DNA of 64,000 nucleotides from Ficedula albicollis (lineage: Eukaryota; Chordata; Aves; Passeriformes; Muscicapidae): assembly GCF_000247815.1 (NCBI RefSeq), contig NC_021673.1, forward strand, positions 112,456,894-112,520,893, read 5' to 3'. Within the stretch, counting starts at the first letter, position 1. Every line of letters begins with the position of its first letter. The translations under genes were made by a program, and so were the position numbers. Shown here piece by piece: positions 9,248 to 23,584 of the stretch. The notes below the pieces were generated by a model. That model did not search any database, was not told where the DNA came from, and saw only the letters and a list, made by a program, of their open reading frames with translations.

Positions 9248-12200
9248 CTGGAGGACAGGGCAGGACAGAACAGAACAAGCCAACAACAAACCAATTAGCT
9301 GTGGCAAACATTTCTTTCCCCTCTCCAGCTGACTCCCTGAACTAAGAGAGCTGCTCCTTCAAATGCTATATCAGAGAGAAGTGTCCAGGAGCTTCCCATG
9401 CTTACAGCTATCCCAGAGACTGTGGCTGCTCTGCCAATCAAATACACAATACTCCACATCAAAAAATACTTCATTTTTTGTATCAAAACGATTAGGCACA
9501 CATAAAACTGCCAGAAAACACCCCTCTTCAAAGCTGTTTGTTGCCTTTTCACACCCGTGAAAGATAAAAAGGTGCTCATTAATGTATGGGGCATTACCTT
9601 GTAAGGGATGGAACAACTCAGTAAGACAAAGTGAAAAATGAGGTAGATAATGTAACAATAATAAATTATCTTGACATTCACTTTCTTTATGGTCCTTCAA
9701 GGGTCATTGTTCCCAATTTACTAAGAGAACCACATCATCAAAATTTTTCTTCAATTATCATTTTTTTCTTCCTCCTGCAGTACTGCAAATAGAACAACTT
9801 TCCTTATGCTGGCCACAACACTATATTTCCACCCTTTAGCTCAAATGAGGTCTCCATCCAACTAAGCCTGAGAAAAGTTTTAGCCACCTGTCTGCTTTTA
9901 GATGCAACTCAGGTGTGTAGGAAAAGAATTAGATTTTCTGGCCAGGACTGTTGAGCATGTGTTAGTTTGTCTTCCTCATGCCTCCAAAATTAATGGTGAG
10001 TGCTTGTTGCTGAAGTAAAAATTGAGCAGTAGATGATTTTGAGAGACCTTGGTTGGTGTAATCCACTCTCAGGGAAAGCTCCCTGGATCACTCAGCAGCA
10101 GGAAGGTTTGCTAGAGTATAGACCTTTAATTTCAAGCTGCAATAACATGAGAAAGAAAATTGCAAAAAAGCACAGCTGGGCTAGGATGAAGAGCTGTACA
10201 AAATATTGAATGACAGGAGTCGTCAGTCCCCAACACAGAATTTTCTCCTGGGTGAAACCAGGATGACGTGGGATCCCAGAAATGAGCAGGCAGGCCAGGC
10301 AGAGCAAAGTGTAGCTCTGACAGCTCCTGCAAAGCAGGCACTCTGGAGTGTGGCTGTAGCTTGCCAAACCCTGCTCTGTGCCTGATTCATTGCACTCTGG
10401 TTCCTGCCCAGATGCCTTAATTTGAATCTGGGAGCAGCTGCATATTTCACTCCTGAATCATGCACTAAATCTTGGGGCCTTGATGGTCACCTGCACCATC
10501 AAGGACTTGAACCTGCAGACCACTGCAAAGCATTTGGATGAGCAGTGGTACACACAGAGCACAGCATCCTCAGTGAACAGCTCTGGTATCAGCAGCATCC
10601 AACTCCTTCCAGGCTTCCCAAGAGCCATCCCACGAGCAGGTCAGCTAGCAGTCTAGTGTGCCCTGTCCCTCACCTGACATCTGGCCAGGCATGTTCAGGA
10701 GCACTTCCTTCAGTGAAGGCAGCAATAAGATCTTGCTCTTTTGCACAGCTACCCATTTTCACAAAATTTGTAGCATCCTTTAACGTTTTGGAGAAATCTC
10801 CCTCTTAGTTAAAAGTGTCTGAGACTGGCTGGTGGTTTATAAGTTGGAAGAGAAGCCAGGCAGACACCAAGGGATACAGCCATGGAAAGAGCAGGGCTGG
10901 CTGGGCATTCAGTAAACAGATTTGATGCATCACTGCCAGTTTCTGACCTTACTTTTTGGATTTGGTGCCCACCTGAAAGGGCTCCTCACCAGCCAGGGTC
11001 ACTGAACACCTCCTGTTCACTTCTTTGCTTTCACCCTGCCTTCACGTGGGCAACTTGGACAGTGTGGGACAGAATCCCTTTCAGACTGGGGTGGGAACTC
11101 CATCACAGGGAAGACTTCTGAAAAAGCTGTGGAAATATGAGGACTGGCAAGTGTCTCAGATGATGAGTTTAAAAAGACCATTTAATTTATCTGTCACTGG
11201 GCAGATGAAGCTGATGGCATATTTTGCTTCACATGGTCGGGCAGCAAATTGTGCATCTATGTTTTTAGCCTGATATTCTACGGAAACAAAGCTAATTTGA
11301 TTACACTGTACATGTACCCATGTCTGCCTACCGTTGTCTTCTAAAAAAAACTATGCTGACTGATTTCACTCTAATTTGACAGAGGCTATGGGTGTTACAG
11401 GCAATCAAGTGTGTATAAGCTTTCTTGAGAAAATGTGATGGACCTGAGGCAACACAGCCCATAGTTGCCCCAAAAGTAAAAAAAGCTGCAGAGGTCACCT
11501 CCTATTAGACACAGTTGCCCCAAAACTAGAAAAAGCTGCAGAGGTCACCTCCTATTAGACATGAGAGAGCCTGCATAGGCAGGTACACGTTTTTCAACCT
11601 TCCTGTGTCCAGCAATCACAAGGCACAAAACCAGAGGGTGCCTGCTGTCAGTGCTCCTACATCTACTCATCCGTCCTTGTGCACCTTCTCTGGTGAACTC
11701 ATTAATAAACTGCTCTTGAGGTGTTTTGCCTTTTCCTTTTTTTTTTAGTTCAGGTTTAATAAACAGAAGTAGACACAACCTGTATGCATTCTCCTAACTA
11801 GGATTTCACTGAGGATATTCTGTACGTGTACTCCTGGTTTCATCCACACAGTGTCACTATAAGGAGCAAAAATGAAAGCATCAGCATACTTCACTCTTCT
11901 GCTTGGATGTGAACATTCACTGGGTAGCTTCTGTCACGAATATTTTCAGCTTTTTGGGTATTTTTAGTTTTCAATGATACAATGTGCAAGGGCATGCTGT
12001 TACAGTGTGCAAAGGCATGCTGTCAAGTGATGACTTTTAAACTGCTGTAAAATATGATTCAGATTAAACTATAATAGAGCAGTCTTTGCATGTCAACTTT
12101 CGACTCAATACACTATCCATTCTAATCAGATAACTAGAATGTACCTCAGGATCTGAATATGGACAGTAAGACAATAATTTTGTGATTTTCTTCAGGACTT

Positions 12201-15200
12201 GAAAGTACTCGGTGTTCACTGGTCTCCTAAATGCTTTTCCTTCACACCCCTTCACCCAACCATCAACCCAACCAACTCCTTCTTTCAAGTACACACATAT
12301 AAAAGGAAAGATTTTCCTCATGATTTTCACACATGATGAATTTATGCCCTGGAACACCAAATAGAACTGCCAGTCTGAGTTTTAAAAAGTTACCAATGCT
12401 GTAACTGGGTGTCGCAATATCTGGACCTGATTTCAGAGTCACTTATAGAGTGCATGCTTTGCTTTTTAAAAAATAAACAATCTTAATAATTGTTGACATT
12501 ACTGTTATTAAAATAAAAGGCAAAAATAAAATGTGAAGTTTTTTAATCTCTTTTTCTGTGCCTTTTCTCAGCCCACTCAGCCTCAGAGAGTACACTGACC
12601 TGCTCACTTCCCAATTCTACTTGTGATTCTTCAGATCATGGTACGATACCATGCTTTTTAGCTGGTCTTCAAACAAAAAAAAATTAACTCAGAATGTAAG
12701 AAAAAGCAAGTTGTTTAAAATACAGTTTTCCTCCGAGCACCTTGCAAAGCTCTGTGTTGAGCTGGCAAGGTGCAACAGTTCTGACTGAGGTGTCCAGCTG
12801 AGGCTCACACCACAAGTTCAGATGCAACTGCTACACAGACTGCTCCTTCAGTAACCATCATAGTCTAGCTCTTCTCCAAAAACCTTCCAGCTTTTATGGC
12901 ATCATCAGGCAGATGTGTACTTCCAAAGTTTATGAGTCACTTGCTGGTTCTCTGAACAACAAACTCCTGAAAATAGTACATACTTTTCAAAACCATCTAT
13001 ATTTGAGATGTTCTTCAAATGAAAGAAACCAAACTTGGTTTTAAAGAAAATACATTGGTGACATTGAATCTATAATGGGATTAGACTTTTCTTTATAGCT
13101 CACATAGTAAAATCAATCAGATATGGATTTTGGCATGTGAGATAAAAGTTTCCTTATCAAATATTTCATACAGATTTTTGACTTGAGAATATACTGCCTG
13201 TGAACGAGCCCCACATTTACCTGGCAGTCATTTCAAAGGAGCTATAATAGTCTATCCAGCCAATTATTCTCAGACTAAAATTCCTAAATAGGTTTTGACT
13301 TGATGGACCATAATGACTCAGAAAAACCCATTTAACAGTCTGTCTTGTCAATGGTGCCTGCATTACGCCAGCAGAGACAGGGCATGACCCTGTACTCCTA
13401 GCAGGGGGAAAATAGCCTGTTGACTTTAATGGGAACTTTATCTCACTAAAGGAGCTGGGAAAGAAAACTGCATAAAAGCTCTCTCTTATTTGTATGATCT
13501 TCTACAAACTGTGCCAGTCCATACCTCTGAAAGCTGCAACAACGCTGAGGAAGTCATTAGGACTGAGCAAAAAAAAAAAAAATCAAAAACACTTTAGAAA
13601 ATGAGTGCAAAATCTCATTTTTCCAACAGTAGCCCTAATGCTTAGGAGCCTTTAAAGAAAAACAAGGGGAAAGCTTATGAGCTATGTATCCTGAAAAAAA
13701 GAGGTGGCAATTAACATTGCCATAGCAAAGCCCCCCTGCAGAAGGAGCTATGTATGAGTGGACCACTGTGTTTCAGTCCCTCTGTAAGGAGCTGTGGTGT
13801 TCATACATTACAGTTTATTACAGGCAGGTGCATGGGGCACAGATGAGTTTTGGCCTCTTGGCTGAAGGCAGCAGCTTCCACCAGAGCACAAGTGTCACCT
13901 GCCACACAGTTTTCCAGGGAAACACAACTGACCAATATGGAGGTGGAAAAATTCCTTTCTCCAAGCCTCAGCTGCCTACTTCTGCTTTCTGTAGTTTGTC
14001 ACCCCAACTGCTTGGCACCCCAGCTGCCAACGTCCTGCAGGAATTTGCCTTGGAGATACCCAGAGGGGTTAATTAGGACTCAGATAAGGCTCCACAGAAC
14101 TGGTCCTGGTTCCATACAAACCCCAGCTGGTCTCATAGTCAGTGTCCTAGCTCAGCTAGGATGACTTGCACAGTGATGCCCAATCTGATGCTCACCTCCA
14201 GTCTCCCCCATGCCAGCACCTGAACTGGCAGTGACTCACTCTAGGAAGCTGAACCAGAGGGGAAGGTGTCCCTCTGTTTTTAAAGTAAACAAGCACAGCT
14301 GTGAAGGTTATCCCACAGTGTTGGTGGGAATTAGGGAGAAGGCTAGGTGCTGCCAAAGCAGGGACTTTGGTCAATCAAACAGAATCTTGAACAAAGGTCC
14401 TTCAAAAATTCTGCAGACTCACATTCTACCCCTGGAAATTTGAAAAAATAGCCATATTTCCAAGTATCTCATAAGACACACCTTGAATCACAAGGCTGCA
14501 CTGAATTCAATATATTTATGACTGCCAGACACCTGAATAGTGTAGACAGTCAACAAAAAAAGAACTGTAACACTGATGACATGGAATAAAGAAATAAAGA
14601 AAGCGTTTCAGGGAGACACTGTGAGATCTTTTGTACATGGGATCCATGAGAAGATGGATGTTGAACTGAAGGAAGGACACTGAATAATTTCTTCAAATAA
14701 TAATTTTGGATCTCCTGCCTTTGAGATTCTTCTTACAAAACATGCACAATTCTGTTCAGGTTTACGGGATATTTTCCTGTCAGGGTAGGATTTGGGATCC
14801 ACAATTAAGTTTATGTCATCTTTACAAGTCATTGCTCAAGTCCACATCCACCTTTGCTCTTTGGCACACAGCAAGATTAAAGCATGAGATATTCTAATAT
14901 GCATTTACTGACAGCAACTTCACTCAAAGACCACCTAGGATTAAGAGTGCTCTGACAAGCAGAGACATGTTCAGGAGAGCTTTTCATAGCTAGTGTGGTG
15001 AAACAGGATGGAGTCAACATGTGAAGGTTTCAGTTCCCTCTAAGGTATCTGACTATAATTACTGCTTGTTTACTGCAAACTCATCATGACACTTCAGTCA
15101 GGGAACATGACAGGACACTATGGAGACTCCAGGAAAATCCTTCAGACCGTACTCAGGCAACCAGTAATTGCATAAAGTCCATGGCTATTTTGCATGAGTT

Positions 15201-15390
15201 AGCACTGCAGGACTTGGCATCTGGAGTTCTGAATTTGGAAAGTTTTAAAAATTAGGACACAACTGCATGCTGCAGTTTTATCTGTGTTTTCAATGCTTCT
15301 ATAGGCCTCCTTACTCCCAGAACTAAGCCAAACCTCAGCTGCTCCTAGGATGAGAAAACAGAAATTGAAAAACACATAGCAGGTTTTTAC
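9248..15390 (-). other. KLHL14: KLHL14 intron 4
   Basis: A 6.1-kb intron, donor GTAAAA and acceptor CCAG. It includes a 50-bp tandem duplication (11463-11562) and a short fragment near 13417-13450 resembling the palindromic repeat type. Nothing else coding or mobile was recognised. Confidence 0.85.
11463..11562. repeat. Direct tandem duplication, 50-bp unit
   Basis: Copy 1 at 11463-11512 and copy 2 at 11513-11562 both start AGTTGCCCCAAAA and end in CTCCTATTAGACA. They differ at about two bases. Confidence 0.85.
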
Positions 15391-15469
15391 CTCTCTTGCA
15401 TGGGTGGAAGTTGTATCCAGCTGTTAAACCTGGGATCGTATCGGCTAACAAAGTTTGTACTGTGCTTCC
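15391..15469 (-). CDS. KLHL14: KLHL14 exon 4
   Basis: A 79-nt exon, phase 1 in and phase 2 out, acceptor TTTACAG and donor GTAAAA. It codes for KHSTNFVSRYDPRFNSW followed by IQLPPMQE. The Tyr of SRYDP and the Trp six residues on (NSW) form the end of a kelch blade. Too short to stand out as an ORF, it was found by matching the family sequence and splice sites. Confidence 0.93.
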
Positions 15470-18400
15470 CTGTAAAGATAGATTATTTTGACACTCAGCT
15501 GTTTGTTTCATGTATTTAACATCATGATTGTAATATATATTACATATACTTCACAAGTTGACACCTTTTATGAAGGGTTCCCCCTTTTACAACAATGTAT
15601 GATTACCCTATGTGTACAGTAATAATTCAACAAATGGGGCACTGCAAGGCTTGAATTAGCAGTCACTAGCAGTAAAAGCAGATAGCGATTATTCTTGGTC
15701 TTTGTAATAAGATCTTGAAAATGTGTATTTAAATTTACTTATACATGCTGTGGTATTTTCACAGCCCCAGTAAATCACAGCACTAAACAAAATTACTGCC
15801 CAAAGAGGGCATTCCCACAGTATTTTTATGACTAGAATTTTGTCAGGTAAAAAAATCAAAGGGAGAACATGTCCTTTTCTTTCTCCTTACATCATTTCTG
15901 TGTGGAACATGGCAAAAAACCCATTGTGCAAATAACCAGGAGCTGCATAAGCCATCAGCATGGGGTATGCAGTGTTTGCACTAGATGGTTTATTCTACCA
16001 TGTACTTTCAGTGTAAGTTAGAAGGAATTACAGATGTGCATCGAAGGAGGAATACACTCCTAAGAGTTTTATTCCAACTGTGTTAGCTAAAATATGAAGC
16101 ATGAGCAACATACACCAGCTAACTAGCTTCTCCCTGCTGTCAAGCCCAAGAACTGTGTTCATGTCTTCACGATATTAAGATTTCACCTTATTTTACATGC
16201 AGATTGACACCAAAGCAAGAAAACTGAAGCAGGAGAGTGCATGGCAATTTCCTGTAACACCTGAGACTTCAATAGATGAGCATTTTGAAAACAGAAACCT
16301 TTGTTTATGTATGTGTGACTAAAAAATTGAATTAGAGGCTTCACAGGCCAGCAGAATAACCTAACTGTGTATGTCACAGTTCTATAAATGGTCACTGGGC
16401 ATTCTACAAGGTGAATATTTTTGCATCAGACAAGCCTCTGCAGGATTGGCTCACTTTGCCTGCTTCATTCCACTCTTACTTCAGCATGTGTAAATAGACC
16501 ATGAAGACTGTAGAGAAGAATAACAATACAGCCAGAATTTGTATTCGTAATAATTTAAGATCATGTTCTACAAGGGAACAGAGAAAGAAACCACGCTGAC
16601 CGCTCTGGAAGTAAACTGATTTCCTCGCCATGTTATAAGCATGTTCTATATGAGGAGGATAAGGCAGAAGACTGAAGAGTAATGCAGCATTTTCATTCAA
16701 ATCCAGTGCCTAGTGAGGCCTGTGCTGAGCACCACTCAAAGACATGGCCATCTCAGCACCACCTCAAGACACAGGGTGAGATTCCCATACTGTAAAGGGC
16801 AACTGGTCATTCTGCCACTGGGCTTAGTGCAGTGAAGCTTTGCTTTTGGTGCTTATCTGGATTCCTTTAGTCCACACAGACAACTTAGAAGAAGAGGCAT
16901 CGAGAGCTATAGGTTTAAAAAGCAGCAAAACAGTAACAGCAAGCTTGAAAAGGCTCTAGGTTCCACTGTCTAAGATATGTACTAATCTATTTGCATTTCA
17001 AAAAGCAGGAATTCAAAATAATATAAATATTGATCCTAAGTTTAAGCTTCTATTTCTTTTTTTTTGGTTTTTTTTTGTTTTTGTTTTAATGCTGCTATAT
17101 TCACTACATCATTCAGAGTTATTGGGACTTTAGTACTCATTAGTTATGCAGCAGCTTGCTCATTGTTATCACACAAATCTGTAATTTGGCTGCCTAACAC
17201 GTGTCATACACATAGTCAATACAAACACCATGTATGCAAAGATTGTAAAGTGCAGGGTAGAAGTAGGGTTTAGTAAGCCTCAAGTGGGAATGCAGGATAC
17301 AAATCTGTGTCCTTCACAGGAAGGGAGATGAAATCAAACCAGAACAGGCACAGAGAAGAGCTACTATGGCAACAGGAAGAACAGAAAGTTTACCTTATGG
17401 CAGGAGACAAGGAACTTGGCCTGTTGCACCTAGAAACACAAAAGCTGAAAAGGGATAGGAATGCTGTCTGTAATACTTCAGAGGAACAAATCTCCAGGAG
17501 GGTAAAACTCTTAAACTGGAGGCTAGCCTTGGCATGAGAATGGGGTGATTTAGACAGTCAAAGAATACATTTTACTGGATATCAGAATAAGGCTCCTAGT
17601 AATTTAGAGCACTTGGATTCTGTAACAGCTTTCCAACAGGAGTAGTGGGGGCTACAAATCCAACTGCTTTTCAAATGTAGCTCAGAAAATTTACAAAATG
17701 GGACTATATGATGCCTGTGACTGCAGGAAAAGGACTTGATGACCTACTTAATCTGCCTGGTGTAACTGGTTTGACTGCAGTTTAAGTCTGGACTTCAGTT
17801 TGAAAGAGAACTCTACCTATATTTTGCCCTGCTCATTTGTCAGGAGATTGCACATGTTAGGATGCACCTGTTCTGCCAGAACACAGAACTTGGGACAAGC
17901 AAACAAAAATCAGGGTTAGCAAATCAGGATGATGGGACAAAAGGGGGCAGATACTGTTCTCTGCTCTGCAGCCATGCCAGAAGGTGATGGGCTCTGAAGG
18001 TTATGAAGGCTGGTCTTAAATCCACGCCTATGCTGTGCACCCTGCTTTCATCAGTGTTTACTCATGCAAGAACCCCTTGTGACTGGAAAGGCATAGCTAC
18101 TGGAGGACATAAAAAAGAGAAAAAAATGTCCCCCATACTTTCTGGGTTGTCAGGAAGTCAGAGGAGCATGAAGGAGGCATGAGCACTCCTTGGGGTCCAT
18201 GCAGTTTCTCAAAAACCAGGTGGTCTGATTGCTAAAACAATGCCTTTCCATTGCCACCTTCTCTAAGATAATTCTTTACACTGGAAAAAACACCAGGAAC
18301 ATTCTCATTTGAAGCAGAAGCTTTGTACAGCCTTGGCAAGATGGTTCCAGGTGGGTCCATCTGAAGTCCCTCCCGTGTTCTGAGGCTGACAAGGGCCTTA

Positions 18401-19943
18401 ACTTAAATTCAAGTGGGCATGTCTGAGCTACCCTCATGTAGCACATTTAGAGCCAAATGGTTTCAAGAAAGAATATACCCAGCAGCAGCACAGGCTGTAG
18501 TTTATGGTTTCAGGTCCACTTTCAGTGACAACTAAGATCCATTTGATAAGGAGATCAATATAGCAATGCTCATATCTTTTTTATTGTTTTCTTCTCTATG
18601 GAAAAAATACCAGCACTGGTATTCACAGGACAGGGGAGTTGGTAGATGTCTTCAGCAACATCTTCAGCCCAGGAATTGCCAGATCTAGGCAATCTCAGGC
18701 CTTAGGTACTATTCATCTCACAAACAGCTGTGTCTGACTCTTAGCTCAGATGCAAGATATGGACCCCTTCTACCATCTCTCCATCACCTTGAAAGTCAGT
18801 TTCCACATCTTTAAAATGTGGCTAATTATATTTCTTTTCTTTTACCCTTCATGTGACATGGCCATTTAATTATAAACTGTCTGGAACAAGGTCTGCTTAT
18901 CCACATGCCTACCACCAAATACAACAGGGGCCCTCACTGGATGGATGTGGCCAACGATCCTAAAAGAAATTGTCATTAGTGATACTGCACTGTCTCCTGC
19001 TTCAAATAAAGGACATTCAACAATAGAACTAAGGGGCTTTTCTCCTAAGACATATAGTGATATTCTTAACTACACTAGAAACATGCTTATAGGGTGGCCT
19101 GGATTGTTTGTCTCAGGTTTTAGGGAGTGAACAGATGTAACAATTTTCTATAATTTGGTTTAGTGCAGATGCTGAAATGGGGCATTCACAATAAAATATA
19201 AGCAGTATATGTAATTTCAGCTGGATCCTCTGGTGTTTTAAAGTAAAAATGTGTACCTGCAAGCTGTTTTATGGTTTCTCAGTCATAATTATCTCTGTTA
19301 CACAGACTGCTACAACTACAACTCTTTCTTTGTGTGCAAGCTTTTTAACAATGTCTTGACAATTCTGTGAATTTTGCAAGGCATGGTATTTTCCTTTTGC
19401 TTTGCTCAGAAGCCTGTTAAATTGTTTAATTTCTCTTTGCGGTAAATTTATGAAGTAATCAAATCAAAGAAGGTAGCAGCAGATAATCTATATGAGAGGC
19501 TCTTGCACAAGACTGAAAAAAGGATCAGTTTAAGAATCTCAAAGTCTAGATAATTAACACATTAACAACTTGAGCTGCTAGTATCTTGTTTGACAATAGA
19601 AAAGAAGTATTCATCTACTGCAATTGCATTATTATATTATGACTGGAAGGAGCCTGGAAATGAAGGTTAAAATTCTTAACAGCTGCTGCCTGGTGCCTGC
19701 ATGCACTTGAAAGAGTCTGTTCTGCTGCCTGTGGCATTTCTCAAGGGATGTGGGAGCTGATGAATGACAGAGATGCTAATGCTAAAGTACCAGATATTTA
19801 TTACATCAATACCAAAGAGTAGCCTTTACTAGGTTCAACAATTAGGCTGAAGGTCCCCAAAATCCCTTGCTAATCACTACATCAGCTGACCTGACAGACA
19901 GGAAGGCAGATGCTCCCTTTGCCTTTCAGTATTCTATACATAC
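15470..19943 (-). other. KLHL14: KLHL14 intron 3
   Basis: A 4.5-kb intron with donor GTATGT and acceptor ACAG. No gene, RNA or recognised repeat was seen apart from short T-rich runs near 17060. Confidence 0.85.
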
Positions 19944-20033
19944 CATTAGGGTTCCATTGGTCTTCTCCTCCCAGCACGAACAAGAAGTTTTCCACCTCCA
20001 CGACACAGTGATGGGCACTGTTGTACGGCATAA
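19944..20033 (-). CDS. KLHL14: KLHL14 exon 3
   Basis: A 90-nt exon, phase 1 in and phase 1 out, acceptor CTTGCAG and donor GTATGT. It codes for MPYNSAHHCVVEVENFLF and VLGGEDQWNPN, containing the double glycine of a kelch blade. The second residue it contributes is an in-frame Met (20029-20031), so a transcript starting in intron 2 could in principle begin translation here and give a kelch-only protein. Confidence 0.93.
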
Positions 20034-21086
20034 CTGCAAGCAAAGCAAGAATTCTTTGTCAGCTCAGGACACGGATTTTAGCAAGTATTTCCTCTTTACC
20101 AACCGCATGAAATAATAGGAGAACGAGTCACCCCAGGCATGTGCGAACACTGACTTAGCAGCAGGCAAAGCCAGTTATTAGTAAACTTATGCAATTCAAT
20201 TTTGCAAATAATTAAGGAAAAAATCAGGAATTCTGGTCCCCCAGTGCCCCATCACCTGCCCAAGAACCGTACACGCTGACCTAAAAAGAGCTTGTAAAAA
20301 GGGGTGAAGTCGCATGATATTTCCAGAAAATAAGCAGATGCTAGGAATCCTAGCATGCTAGAAAACATTAAAAAAACCTCAGCCCAGCTTTGTTTTGCTG
20401 CTAATGTTTCCACAAGAAGAGTCAGTATGTTCAGTAGCTTTCTATTACACAGCAATGAAGAAGCTGCATTTCCATACAGTTTTAAGTTTTTAAATTAAGG
20501 TCCTGCTGATTTAATGCCTTTTCCAAATGTATACGCTTAATTTCCTGTACAATGTCATTAGCAGCACAATCACACATCTTCTATTCATCTAATCAGGAAG
20601 CCCTTTGTTAACAAAGATCAAAACTATGCATTAGGTTTGCAATATCCCTTTTTTAGGGGGGGAGGTATCGTGATTACTATGGACCAGCTACAGATGCAAA
20701 CATCTATTTCTTAAAATTTACGTTATCCACTGAAAATGCTAAAATACAAAAGTAAGGATTACATGTACATAATACACACACATTGTTGCAGTTTGCCATA
20801 CCCACTGTAATGATACTATATGGAAAATGTAAACTTATACAGCATTAGTTACTAAAGCACATAAAGTAGTTTTGGCCCAGTGACACCAGTAGGAAAAATG
20901 ATGTCCTTGTTCAGCTCATCATATGGGCACCTTAAATCTAGGTGAGGACAAATGGGGAGGTGATGTGCATGTACAGGCAGGGAACTTATTGCTTGACACG
21001 GATCAACAGAGCACTTAGGAAACCAGTGCAGTGGGAAATCAATATGACTCAGGGCCAGCTCTTACTATGTGCTCTTTTGCCAATGC

Positions 21087-21087
<1 letters not shown>

Positions 21088-21117
<30 letters not shown>
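21088..21117. repeat. (A)30 homopolymer
   Basis: Thirty consecutive A on the plus strand. No retroelement body was recognised next to it, so a retrotransposon tail is not demonstrated. Confidence 0.95.
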
Positions 21118-21121
<4 letters not shown>

Positions 21122-21923
21122 GATTTTTCTCATATTTTAAGGTGTTGTACTTCCATTAAAATTGAATGTTCTGAAAGAAGTCAGAACTGAAACTTAAATT
21201 AACAAAAAATATCTCTGTGAACAAAAGCAAAATATTCTCCTTTTTTTTTTTTTAATGCTATTAACTTTGTAATCGTTGTGTTTATTTTACCTAAAGTACT
21301 AACAGAATTTTTATGATTGGTAAGACTGAAAGCTCAAGGACACCTACCTTAGCAAATATCCCACTGAGAGTCAGTTAACATCCAGTTTGTAGGTGGGTGT
21401 GTCCTCCTTCACTTGTGGTTGTGTTTTCTGAGCTAAGAAAGAAATTTTATATCAATGTAAGTAAATAATAGTAAACATACTTTTTTATAACTAGGAAGCA
21501 AGGAAAAGTTTGGAGCATTTAATCATAAGATGTGAAATTCTTTACTACAAGGATTCAGTAATTGACATCTATATATTCCTCACGAGATAATTTTAATGGC
21601 ATTGGGTAATTTCAGGTATTGTACAAAATGTGTTTTATGCATGATCAGATAAAGATAATAAAATTTTGCTTCTGGGTATGGGCAGACCAGTGTAAGAGCT
21701 GAAAAATGCACAGATCTCTCTCTCCTCTCATGATAGATACCTCAGAATCTATCACACTACTTGTGTCCCATTTTATTTTGATACAATTGGAGGTGACAGG
21801 GAAATGGAGGAATGGGTATTTATCTCTTTCTGTGTTAAATGTCGACCTAAGATTGTGGTGGAATGATCTCAGGTACTAAATTAGTTGTCAGGATGTTGTG
21901 GCATATATTGTGTTAACACTGGG

Positions 21924-21958
<35 letters not shown>
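21924..21958. repeat. (A)35 homopolymer
   Basis: Thirty-five consecutive A on the plus strand, again without a recognisable adjoining element. Confidence 0.95.
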
Positions 21959-21960
<2 letters not shown>

Positions 21961-22977
21961 AGCAGCCTATCTCACACTTGGATTATTTTGGGTGATATAT
22001 CTCTCATTTCATTTGTTTTATTATCTTTTATTTTTCTCAGAATGCAGCTGTGCAGTATAGCATATGCAAATAATAATAAGAAGAAATATGCACAGCTTTG
22101 CTATTTAGGACACGTTTTCTTAAAGATCAAGTGGGCTCATTTAAGCTTCTTACTGAAGTTTTTGCCTAGGCAATGATGAATAAATAAGGTATGTTTTTGG
22201 TTTCCAGTAAAGGTCGAATATCTTTTTCATAGTCTGTGCTCTTACAAGTCATGTAAGTGAAGCAGTTCTTAAATTAGGCACCCAGGTACAGTGAAAGTTC
22301 ATTAATTAAGGTTATTTGTTACTGATTCAATTTATATTAACTGGGAACTAATCTTATCCTAGACACTACAAAAGAATTTATACTACCTAGAGAATCCTAC
22401 AGTAGGATGAAAGAATGAAGCCTGTTTTTGCTATCTTTTGAGATACCATATCATCATCATCTCACTCTTTAGTCTTAGACATTTTCCTATTTAAAAATCT
22501 CCTCTCTCAAAACAACAGACCTTCTCTTGGTTTTGTGGATACTTGCAGTAAATAAGGAATTTGTCCTCCCATGAGAAATTTGCTGCCTTCCTTAGATGCT
22601 TTTTTGGGACCCTTCCTCTCAAGAAGGGACTCCCCAGGTTCAGTCCATAAGGGCTTCAAGATTTAAGTAATACAGTGCTCTACAATGGTTTCCAATTAGG
22701 TCCAAGCTGGTGGTTGCACTCTCAACCTCTTCTGTTGGTCAGTCTGGAGAGCTCCAGCACTTATAGAAAAAACTGTCTGCAGGCAGCACATATGCATATT
22801 TTTCACGTTGTATTTTCACTTTTGCAAACATTTGTGTTTATTTATTCACCATATTGACACAAACAGGGTCAGTAGAGGAAAAAATTCTGCTTTAAGCTTT
22901 TCTGCTGTTCCCATGCATATAAGGTATGCAATAAGATTCCTGTAATTATTATGATAATTAAACCTTGAAAACTAATG

Positions 22978-23039
22978 GCTTAATCCTGGCTCCTATTGAA
23001 ATTGATGGCAACATTCCCACTGATACAGGATTGAGCCCA
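22978..23039. repeat. Eroded palindromic interspersed repeat, copy 3
   Basis: The block runs from GGCTTAATCCTGGCTCCTA to ATACAGGATTGAGCCC with ATTGAAATTGATGGCAACA in the centre. The outer parts are inverted copies (TAATCCTG against CAGGATTG). It resembles the same broad class of old sauropsid palindromic repeats as 2739-2820, although probably another subfamily. Confidence 0.4.
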
Positions 23040-23560
23040 AATGACCCAAACTACCATCCATAACTCACAGGAAAGCTAAAAGGAAGCTTGCCTTAGAAAG
23101 GAGGGTAGTATTTGGCCTTCAGAAAGAAAGGTGACTGCAATAAAACACTGCAGACCTTTACTGTGACCTTTGTTTCTCTCAGAGCTTTGGGGAAAACTCT
23201 GTTCTTAGTCTCATGAATCTACCCACGGGGCTGAAGGGAGCTGGGCAAAATAGGGAGGATGGAGCAACACTGTGGACATTTAAGAGGGAAGGGACTCTAA
23301 CTGAGAAATCAACCACCTCACAGTCTTTCTCCTTGACCCTACAGGGAGTTGTACATAGGAATAAAAACTATGTGAATGAACAAATTTTTTTTTCCTTTAT
23401 AAAATGTCCCTTAAGACCACAGAAAACTTGCACTAAAAACCATGATTCTTGTAAACATACACCCAGATAGGACCTAACTTTTCACAGGCAACAGTCAAAA
23501 CTACATGCTAAATTCAGTATCTGGTAGAAGCAATCTTCTCAAACTCACTGATCTTGCCAG

Positions 23561-23584
23561 GGTGTAACAGGAAGAATTTGGCCC
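23561..23584. repeat. Fragment of the palindromic repeat type (one arm)
   Basis: The segment GGTGTAACAG then GAAGAATTTGGCCC resembles one arm of the palindromic repeat at 3401-3500. No clear opposite arm was found. Confidence 0.3.

Noticed and set aside
13417..13450. Segment TTGACTTTAATGGGAACTTT resembling the palindromic repeats
   Set aside because: It is too short and has no visible opposite arm, so it was not annotated separately.
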